Source: an uncultured Porphyromonas sp. (GTDB taxonomy: Bacteria; Bacteroidota; Bacteroidia; Bacteroidales; Porphyromonadaceae). From it: 19,385 nucleotides of DNA. A program made the position numbers and the translations under genes. The notes beneath the pieces are model-generated. The model saw nothing but the letters and a program-made list of their open reading frames with translations. It did not search any database and was not told where the DNA came from. The stretch lies in contig CAMBHQ010000004.1 of NCBI GenBank assembly GCA_945867245.1, positions 1 through 19,385 on the forward strand, read 5' to 3'. Shown here piece after piece: positions 14,570-19,385 of the stretch; the first letter of the stretch is position 1; every line of letters starts with the position of its first letter.

Positions 14570-14730
14570 AGTGGCCGGTGGGGCGGGCTCTGCCCGCAGT
14601 GGCTAGTGGCTAGTGGTCGGTTGCTGGCGCACGCTATGCCTAGTGTCTCTAGTATGCCTAGTGTCCCTAGTGTCCCTAGTATCTCTAGGAATGCTAGCCG
14701 CCGACCACTAGCTCACTGCCCACAGATCAC
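14570..14730. repeat. Heptad-repeat element, copy E, interrupted by a 9-base array
   Basis: The left arm has AGTGGCC, a GCGGGC-TCT-GCCCGC mini-hairpin (14583-14597), AGTGGCT repeats and GGTTGCT. The core starts normally as TGGCGCACGC, but a 9-base CTAG array (14638-14700) follows at once. Only then do ACTAGCT- and ACTGCCC-like right-arm units appear (14701-14730). The array therefore looks inserted into, or grown from, the right arm. Confidence 0.85.
14638..14700. repeat. 9-base CTAG-centred tandem array, copy 1
   Basis: Seven in-register 9-mers: GCCTAGTGT, CTCTAGTAT, GCCTAGTGT, CCCTAGTGT, CCCTAGTAT, CTCTAGGAA and TGCTAGCCG. The central CTAG is invariant while the flanks vary. A plus-strand frame through it reads as Ser-Val-Pro-type repeats, but that follows simply from the 9-base period and is not evidence of coding. 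Confidence 0.9.
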
Positions 14731-14743
14731 CGTCAGGCACAGC

Positions 14744-14786
14744 AATAAGCCGAGCAATATCACGATTGGATATTGCTCGGCTTATT
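14744..14786 (-). terminator. 18-bp perfect hairpin downstream of the fimbrillin-like gene
   Basis: AATAAGCCGAGCAATATC (14744-14761) pairs perfectly with its reverse complement at 14769-14786 around a 7-base loop. It lies 34 bases past the stop of the minus-strand lipoprotein gene. The closing A-T pairs give a short U-containing end (CTTATT), but no long T-run follows. It is probably that gene's terminator or 3'-end protector. Confidence 0.75.
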
Positions 14787-14820
14787 CTCTGTAGTGTACT
14801 GTATTAGGCTATATGCCCTG

Positions 14821-16044
14821 TTAGTTGCGGGTCATACGTATGGTGTAGGACTTACCCTCTTGGTAGGTATCACGCGTTACTGTCAGACCACTCGCCCTGC
14901 GGTAGAAAGTAGTGCCATCATACTGGTGGTTGTTAGCGGCACTCTTGTATAAAGATGGCTGAATAATCTCTGACGTTTTTTTGGGGCGAGAAGGTGTAGG
15001 GAGCACCCATAGGTATAGCAGTCGTTTGCCTCCGGGAGCTACTTCCTTGACAGTGCGATTGCGATTGACATCGGGGAAGTGGTAGTGTATATAGCCATCG
15101 GTAACCTCCTGGCGCGTTACACTAGCGGCCTGGTCTACACTGCCATCGGCAGCGAAGGCGAGGTTTTGGTCTAGCTTAACCAGTATATGGTTGACAAGCA
15201 TAGCGTCGTTGACGCTGCGGCTAGGGTTGCCCTGCACATTGTAGAGAGCTACAGAGGAGAAGCTTGCTGGGGTGCTAGCCTTATTCTCAAATAGTATGCG
15301 CAGTAGTGAGCCAATAGGCTTGAAGACAACATTATTGCTTGTATAGCTTGGGTTGCCTCCTGTCGGGCTCGTAAAGCGCACATGCGTCCAATCGGTCTCC
15401 ATGGGTAGGGGACGCACAGGGAAGCCATCCCACTTGCCAGAGAGGTACTCCCCAATCGTTACCTGAGTGGTCCCGGGCGTTACATCCCAGAGACTATCGA
15501 ACACGAAGCGCACCTGATTGATAGTAGGGTCGGTCTCGTTGGCTGTGCTGTGTGCAGGCCAATTGCCACCTACGCCAATCTTCTCGGGATAGCCCCCGAT
15601 AAACATCTTGACGTACCAGTCATTCCAGTTGGACTGATTGACATAGCTATTCAGCTCGGGTATTGCCGAGAAGGTGCGGTATAGCTTGTTGCTCCCTTTG
15701 ACAGTATTAAACATCAGCTTGACATGTACCATCTGGTTCGTCGTCTTGTTGCGGAAGAATGCCATCACAGGGACATCATTCGTGTCGCCAGCTGCGCCAA
15801 AGGTGATTTTGGGGAGCTTAAACTCATCCGTCCCGAAGGTATAACCTAGGGCACGAGCATACTCTGCGTCCTCCTGAAACTCGACCTGCTCAGCACCGAA
15901 GCCAATCTGAATAGACTTCTCCTGCGTCTGCTCTTGCTTGGCCTCTTCGTTTAGCGGGCTAGCGCTGTCTTTGCTACAGCTCGTCGCTAGTAGGCATAGT
16001 AGCCCCATCCCTAGGGCTACGATTTTGTATCCTGTCGTCTTCAT
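14821..16044 (-). CDS. Putative fimbrillin-like cell-surface lipoprotein
   Basis: A 407-residue lipoprotein starting at 16044 (MKTTGYKIVALG..., lipobox LATSC, Cys23). An in-frame start at 16065 would add seven hydrophilic residues before the signal peptide and is rejected. The mature part begins with a Ser/Glu/Gln-rich linker (about 24-48) and then looks all-beta. 'NVVFKPIGSLLRILFENK' near residue 240 resembles the conserved strand of Bacteroidota FimA/Mfa-like fimbrillins, and 'YLWVLPT' and 'YTIRMTRN' fit late strands. The family call is weak; other all-beta surface lipoproteins remain possible. Its ATG overlaps the stop of a 52-residue ORF as TAATG, so the two should be translationally coupled. 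Confidence 0.75.
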   Translation of the reverse strand: MKTTGYKIVALGMGLLCLLATSCSKDSASPLNEEAKQEQTQEKSIQIGFGAEQVEFQEDAEYARALGYTFGTDEFKLPKITFGAAGDTNDVPVMAFFRNKTTNQMVHVKLMFNTVKGSNKLYRTFSAIPELNSYVNQSNWNDWYVKMFIGGYPEKIGVGGNWPAHSTANETDPTINQVRFVFDSLWDVTPGTTQVTIGEYLSGKWDGFPVRPLPMETDWTHVRFTSPTGGNPSYTSNNVVFKPIGSLLRILFENKASTPASFSSVALYNVQGNPSRSVNDAMLVNHILVKLDQNLAFAADGSVDQAASVTRQEVTDGYIHYHFPDVNRNRTVKEVAPGGKRLLYLWVLPTPSRPKKTSEIIQPSLYKSAANNHQYDGTTFYRRASGLTVTRDTYQEGKSYTIRMTRN

Positions 16045-16202
16045 TATACTGTCTCTACTGTCCAATCTTCTACTGGCATACCACTGTCTTCAAAGTCTAG
16101 AAAATCTCCACCGAGCGATGAGCTGGAGAGTAGACTTTGTCTGGGGGAAACGGCCCCAAGTCTCTCTATACTTGGGGGCATGTAAGCTTTCTTTACGAGC
16201 AT
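16044..16202 (-). CDS. 52-residue ORF overlapping the fimbrillin-like gene
   Basis: On the minus strand, ATG at 16202 opens a 52-codon frame ending in TAA at 16046-16044. Its last base is the first base of the downstream ATG (TAATG). The peptide begins MLVKKAYMPPSIERLGAVSP, has a Ser-rich middle (LLSSSSLGG, about 24-32) and an acidic end (DFLDFEDSGMPVEDWTVETV, 33-52). There is no signal peptide, membrane segment or cysteine. The layout KxYxxPSI, then a LL-Ser patch, then an acidic Asp/Glu-Gly-Pro tail resembles short uncharacterised Bacteroidota proteins I recall. A predicted -7 box lies 123 bases upstream. Function unknown; a peptide precursor, a chaperone or regulator of the lipoprotein, or a coupled leader peptide are all possible. 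Confidence 0.72.
   Translation of the reverse strand: MLVKKAYMPPSIERLGAVSPRQSLLSSSSLGGDFLDFEDSGMPVEDWTVETV
16091..16139 (-). other. Two-part stem-loop inside the 52-residue ORF
   Basis: CAAAGTCTA (16091-16099) pairs with TAGACTTTG (16131-16139), and inside it TCTCCA (16105-16110) pairs with TGGAGA (16124-16129). It lies within the coding region, about 50-95 bases before the downstream lipoprotein ATG, and could affect coupling between the two frames. Confidence 0.55.
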
Positions 16203-16314
16203 CTCTTAGTTATTTTTATTCAATTCTTTTTATCCGATAGGTGCTTGTTCTAGGGGGCAGGAGGATTTTCTGCTTGGTCCTATTGAGACTACAGCTAAAG
16301 CTTACCTCACCCCC
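16153..16314 (-). promoter_or_regulatory. Structured leader with competing pairings over the 52-residue ORF start
   Basis: Two pairings compete. Hairpin 1: CCCCAAGT (16154-16161 on plus) with ACTTGGGG (16170-16177). Long-range stem: GTAAGCTTT (16182-16190) with AAAGCTTAC (16297-16305), extended by GGGGG (16174-16178) with CCCCC (16310-16314). Both use the same G-run (C-run in the mRNA). The long-range form encloses the ATG at 16202 and buries codons 5-10. This is switch-like geometry, but it is predicted by eye only. Confidence 0.45.
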
Positions 16315-16324
16315 TAAGCGGCGA

Positions 16325-16332
16325 CAAAGGTA
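16325..16332 (-). promoter_or_regulatory. Bacteroidota-type -7 box for the 52-residue ORF and lipoprotein
   Basis: On the minus strand this reads TACCTTTG, identical to the -7 box before the M16 gene. A TTT run (ATATTTTAT) lies about 21 bases upstream where a -33 TTTG is expected, but no G is present. The predicted leader before the 16202 ATG is about 115 bases. Confidence 0.5.
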
Positions 16333-16408
16333 GTTCATTGGATGCGATCTATAAAATATGTGAAGCGACGTATTAGCTTTTTTGGGTTTGTTTATTGTTA
16401 TTTCGTAT

Positions 16409-16480
16409 CGATAGTATCCCTAGTGATCCTAGTGAGTCTAGTGTGCCTAGTATCCCTAGTGATCCTAGGAATGCTAGCCA
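16409..16480. repeat. 9-base CTAG-centred tandem array, copy 2
   Basis: Eight in-register 9-mers: CGATAGTAT, CCCTAGTGA, TCCTAGTGA, GTCTAGTGT, GCCTAGTAT, CCCTAGTGA, TCCTAGGAA and TGCTAGCCA. The last two units (CTAGGAA, TGCTAGCC) are nearly the same as at the end of copy 1, and both arrays then run into ACTAGCC/ACTGCCC heptads. They are therefore the same composite element. Confidence 0.9.
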
Positions 16481-16516
16481 CTGCCCACCGACCACTAGCC
16501 CACTAGCCACTGCCTA
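16472..16516. repeat. Heptad-repeat element, copy F (right arm only)
   Basis: GCTAGCC, ACTGCCC, ACCGACC, ACTAGCC and ACTGCCT-type units run from the 9-base array into the stop codon of the ABC permease gene. No left arm, GCGGGC hairpin or TGGCG core is present; the 9-base array occupies their place. Confidence 0.8.
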
Positions 16517-17860
16517 CAGCTGTCGTAGCTTAGGCAGGGCCAGGGCAAAGAGCGCTAGCGCCATCAGATATAGCGGGGCCAAGAGCGACCACACACGATA
16601 GTCCCGTCTGGGCGTGTAGCGCTCGGGCGTGGCATAGCGACTCCAGTCTACCGAGGTGGCAGGGCGCTCCTCGAAGATTGCCGGATAAAAAGCCCGTCGC
16701 TTCGCCTCGTGAAAGCGGGCCGTAGCCTCTAGGAAGTCCAGATGGGCGTTGAGGTCGCTACCCGCTAGCTCGTTCATTCCCAGCTGTAGGCCTACGGGCG
16801 GTAATAGCAGTGCTATGCGTGCTGCCATAGCCTCTCGGGCGCGCACCTTACTGAGCATAGCGGCCTGCTCCTGCCTACTCTCTAGGTCGCCCATATGCTG
16901 CATGGCGTAGTACCAACCCCAGGTAAAGCCCGAGTCGGGTACGCTGTACTGGCTTAGCTCGGGGTAGCAGGCCACGAAGCGACGCATCGTCTCCTGCTTG
17001 TCGGTATCCCAGCGCTTGTGATATTCGTCTCTCTGCTTGATCGTGAGCGAGAGCGCATCATCTATAGGGTACCTAGAGCTGAGGTAGTTATTTATCCCTA
17101 CGGGCAGTAGGATACAGAGGACAAGCCACAGCGAGAGCAATACCACGGCATTGACACTGCTCGTACGCCCCCAGCTAACGACGAGGAGGCTAAGGGCAAA
17201 CCAAAACAGGATATAGCCCACGGCCATGCCAAACATCACCAGTAGGCGCCCCTCTATCGGCAGAGCTAGGACGAGGATGGCCACGCCGAAGAGCAGTACG
17301 AGGGCCGAGAGGACCACGCCTACACGTATAGCGAGCTTAGCCAGTAGGAAGCCCAGGGGCGAGCGTCCCTGTACCCTGATGATACGCCAAGTGCCACGCT
17401 CTACCTCCTCGTGCCAGAGGTTGAAGCCGAGGGCAATGATGACCAGCGGGAAGAGGAAGACCAGCACGAAGCTCAGGTCTAGATGCCCCACTTGCTGTCG
17501 GCTCGGGCTGACAAGGTCGGTGTCGTACTTCTGTCCCTCTAGGGCTAGGATGGTGAGGTGCTGTATGCTGTTATTGAGGTCCGTCTGCCCGATGCTGAGG
17601 CCAGAGAGCGGATTGAGCGGATGGATAAAGGCGAAGCGCAGATAGTACAGTACTAGCCCGAGGTCGTCTGGGTGGTAGGCGGTCTGTGCCTCTATATGCC
17701 GTGTCTGCATGGCGGCAACCTCGGTCTCGCTCGCACGCTTGCTCTCTAGGTGTCCACGGCCCACGAATATAGCGCTGAGGCCTAGCCCTATGAGGAGGAC
17801 AAAGGCGAGCAGGGTGATACGCTGCCGTGTAAATAGGCGGAGTAATGGGGCGTAAATCAT
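16514..17860 (-). CDS. ABC-2 type permease, DUF3526 family (second of pair)
   Basis: A 448-residue inner-membrane protein. TM1 lies at about 15-33, followed by an extracytoplasmic stretch (35-125). TM2 is at 129-148, then the ABC-2 elbow motif 'HEEVERGTWRIIRVQG' (150-165). TM3-TM5 are at about 177-200, 208-229 and 236-254, then comes a large extracytoplasmic domain (about 258-420) and a last TM at about 425-443. This matches DUF3526 permeases, which work with a separate ATPase. The substrate is unknown. It shares an 'HPL-P-S' segment before TM2 and the E/R-rich elbow with the gene upstream, so the two are paralogues that probably form a heterodimer. Its ATG overlaps the upstream stop by one base (TAATG). 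Confidence 0.85.
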   Translation of the reverse strand: MIYAPLLRLFTRQRITLLAFVLLIGLGLSAIFVGRGHLESKRASETEVAAMQTRHIEAQTAYHPDDLGLVLYYLRFAFIHPLNPLSGLSIGQTDLNNSIQHLTILALEGQKYDTDLVSPSRQQVGHLDLSFVLVFLFPLVIIALGFNLWHEEVERGTWRIIRVQGRSPLGFLLAKLAIRVGVVLSALVLLFGVAILVLALPIEGRLLVMFGMAVGYILFWFALSLLVVSWGRTSSVNAVVLLSLWLVLCILLPVGINNYLSSRYPIDDALSLTIKQRDEYHKRWDTDKQETMRRFVACYPELSQYSVPDSGFTWGWYYAMQHMGDLESRQEQAAMLSKVRAREAMAARIALLLPPVGLQLGMNELAGSDLNAHLDFLEATARFHEAKRRAFYPAIFEERPATSVDWSRYATPERYTPRRDYRVWSLLAPLYLMALALFALALPKLRQL

Positions 17861-19308
17861 TAGCGGATAGGTATTAGGGCTGAGGTACGATAGCTGATGC
17901 CCACGAGTAGCAGTAGCATGAGCGCCAGCGAGATGAGTGGTAGGGCCTGCCCGCCGAGGCTCTGCCCCACGCTAGGATAGCGGTAGGCAAAGGGCGGGAA
18001 GCGACGGAACTCCTCCCTGCTGATGGCATTGCGCTTGCCCTCGCTCCCGCCTGTCCACTGGGGATTGACATACTGCTCCTGTAGCTTGGCCATGTGTGTA
18101 GCCAGGCGATAGCGGTAGTCCTCGGCTTGTAATAAGAAGTCGTTGTAGGTGGCGTAGTCGGTCCCCGATAGGCTCATAGAGAGGTCGCGTATAGCTAGGT
18201 AGGGGTCTATGAGCGAGAGCCATTGGCTGAGCTTATTCTGCTGTATATAGCGTTCGCTGAGCTCGGCCTGATACTTGCTGTGGATGCCAGCGGTGAGGCG
18301 TTCGCCTAGCCCCATCACATAGCCTGCGAAGTTGAAGGGTAGCTGCTGTACCGAGTCCACACCATAGGCACGCAGTAGCGAGTCTCGCACGCCACGGAAG
18401 TAGGGGTCGTTGGGGTTGTGGCTGTCGCCTATCTGTAGTATCTCGTGCTCGATAGCTGCCATCTGGGCAATCTTCGTCTTATTGGGCCATAGGGCGTAGC
18501 CTAGGCTTTGGCTTGCCTTGGGCAGGACGACGAAGAGGAGGAGCCAGCATCCAAGTAGCGTGAGCAGTGCCTGTGTGCTGCTGCGACTCCAGGCGGAGAC
18601 GAGTACCGTGCCCAGACAGAGGATAAGCAGGAAGACGAGGTACAGAATGGTCAGCAGGCAGATACGCAGTAGTGTCTCCTGCCCGAGGTCGGGCACCTCG
18701 AGGGCGAGCGTAGCCCATAGGAGGGCGAGCGTAGGCAGGGCGAAAAGCCCCGCCAGCATCATCAGCCCGAGGGTCTTGCCGTAGACCAACTCGCGTAGCT
18801 CTACCCCCTGCATATACATCAGACGTAGTATGCGACGCTCACGCTCGCGACTGACGGCATCGAAGCCGATAAAGAAGATGAGGAGTGGCAGTATCAGGAT
18901 AAGGAGCATAGACGGGTGCAAGTCGCCGAAGCGTATTAGACCCGTAGAGAGGCTCGCTTCGGAGAAGTTGGCCGTATTCTGCTTGTGGGCCTCTAGGAAG
19001 ACGACGTTTCCCGTGTAACTCTCTAGCCCGTTGTCGAAGGTGCTTAGCGGATGGGGCAGACGGAAGGCGAAGGCGCCGAAGTGGGCCATGCGGTGCGGGT
19101 GCTTGTCGGGGTTCTGCTCCCAGCTCTGGCGGTCGCGCTCCTGATGCTCGTGTCGGCTCTCGGCCTGATGCTGATAGCTATGCCAGCGCGAGATGCCGAG
19201 CCCTACGAGGCTAAGGATATATATCCCCAGTAGGACGAGCATCCCCCACGAGCGTAGCTTGTGGCCGAAGAAGCGTCGAGCGATAGTGCTTATTATAGTA
19301 GTGCGCAT
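17860..19308 (-). CDS. ABC-2 type permease, DUF3526 family (first of pair)
   Basis: A 482-residue inner-membrane protein with the same plan as its neighbour. TM1 is at about 21-40, then a charged extracytoplasmic region rich in His/Glu/Arg (42-75). TM2 is at 133-149, followed by the elbow 'DAVSRERERRILRLMYMQG' (150-168). TM3-TM5 are at about 178-202, 213-239 and 246-263, then comes an extracytoplasmic domain (265-450) and a final TM at about 455-475. No Walker motifs are present, so an ATP-binding subunit must come from another gene, probably just beyond 19385 on the same strand. The start at 19308 follows heptad copy G closely; no promoter box is seen, so transcription probably enters from upstream. 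Confidence 0.85.
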   Translation of the reverse strand: MRTTIISTIARRFFGHKLRSWGMLVLLGIYILSLVGLGISRWHSYQHQAESRHEHQERDRQSWEQNPDKHPHRMAHFGAFAFRLPHPLSTFDNGLESYTGNVVFLEAHKQNTANFSEASLSTGLIRFGDLHPSMLLILILPLLIFFIGFDAVSRERERRILRLMYMQGVELRELVYGKTLGLMMLAGLFALPTLALLWATLALEVPDLGQETLLRICLLTILYLVFLLILCLGTVLVSAWSRSSTQALLTLLGCWLLLFVVLPKASQSLGYALWPNKTKIAQMAAIEHEILQIGDSHNPNDPYFRGVRDSLLRAYGVDSVQQLPFNFAGYVMGLGERLTAGIHSKYQAELSERYIQQNKLSQWLSLIDPYLAIRDLSMSLSGTDYATYNDFLLQAEDYRYRLATHMAKLQEQYVNPQWTGGSEGKRNAISREEFRRFPPFAYRYPSVGQSLGGQALPLISLALMLLLLVGISYRTSALIPIR

Positions 19309-19312
19309 ATAG

Positions 19313-19385
19313 TCGGTGGTGGTCGGTGGGGCGGGCAGAGCCCGCAGTGGTCAGTGGCTAGTGGTCGGTGGTCAGTGGGGCGGGC
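19313..19385. repeat. Heptad-repeat element, copy G (cut by window end)
   Basis: GGTGGTC units, a GCGGGC-AGA-GCCCGC mini-hairpin at 19331-19345, then AGTGGTC, AGTGGCT, AGTGGTC and GGTGGTC, and the first half of a second GGGGCGGGC at the window edge. It begins about 5 bases from the start codon of the first DUF3526 permease gene. Confidence 0.85.

Larger units (their letters stand above)
16203..16513. other. Non-coding gap between the ABC permease stop and the 52-residue ORF
   Basis: This 311-base gap contains the leader of the 52-residue ORF (to about 16317), its -7 box (16325-16332), an AT-rich stretch (about 16335-16405), the second 9-base array and a half heptad element. No further ORF with plausible features is seen on either strand. 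Confidence 0.7.

Noticed and set aside
14606..14794. Short plus-strand frame with Ser-Val-Pro repeats
   Set aside because: The peptide repeat is produced by the 9-base DNA period (three codons per unit). The frame begins in a heptad element and ends past a hairpin, with no coding features.
16182..16305. Invertible promoter segment flanked by GTAAGCTTT/AAAGCTTAC
   Set aside because: The predicted -7 box lies outside the inverted repeats and no recombinase gene is nearby, so an RNA structure is the simpler reading. It is kept only as an alternative in the findings.
16395..16601. Short plus-strand frame with Ile-Pro-Ser-Asp repeats
   Set aside because: It has the same origin in the second 9-base array and runs antisense into the ABC permease gene.

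Overview
The window looks like chromosomal DNA of a Bacteroidota bacterium, most likely Porphyromonas or a close relative. The evidence is a SusC/SusD outer-membrane pair, several lipoproteins with Bacteroidota-type N-termini, DUF1735 and DUF3127 proteins, promoter-like boxes of the TTTG-N19-21-TAnnTTTG type, and A-rich start regions without a Shine-Dalgarno sequence. Genus is an inference; there is no rRNA or other marker to fix it. No tRNA, rRNA, IS element, integrase or true CRISPR array was seen.

Layout. 1-341: the 3' end of a secreted-protein gene, possibly a M60-like peptidase. 548-3373: a two-domain M16 zinc protease. 3374-4078: a 705-base gap holding heptad repeats, a strong hairpin, a 23-base-period palindrome array and the promoter of the next operon. 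4079-12256: a five-gene polysaccharide-utilisation-type operon in the order SusC, SusD-like, GH18 endo-beta-N-acetylglucosaminidase-like, DUF1735+LamG lipoprotein, DUF1735+discoidin-like lipoprotein, closed by a strong terminator at 12273-12320. Its order resembles the N-glycan loci of Capnocytophaga (Gpd) and Bacteroides (BT3987- and BT1044-type). It probably removes N-glycans from host glycoproteins at the cell surface and imports them. 12441-14510 (minus): rlmH, a DUF3127 OB-like protein with an SSB-like tail, and trpS. 14821-16202 (minus): a fimbrillin-like lipoprotein preceded by a 52-residue ORF whose stop overlaps the lipoprotein start as TAATG; a structured leader lies upstream. 16514-19308 (minus): two paralogous DUF3526 ABC-2 permeases joined by another TAATG overlap. 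Their ATPase is probably outside the window.

The most unusual content is non-coding. Seven gaps carry one family of heptad repeats (consensus RGTGRYY, such as AGTGGTC), converging on a TGGCG-CA-CGCCA core and then continuing as the reverse complement, so each full copy is a long imperfect palindrome. A GCGGGC-3 nt-GCCCGC mini-hairpin sits inside most copies. Five copies begin 0-3 bases after a stop codon, and none lies inside either operon-like gene cluster. Two copies are joined to a second repeat, a 9-base CTAG-centred array. These elements, the uncharacterised 52-residue ORF with its possible RNA switch, and the 23-base-period palindromes upstream of susC are the best candidates for something undescribed.
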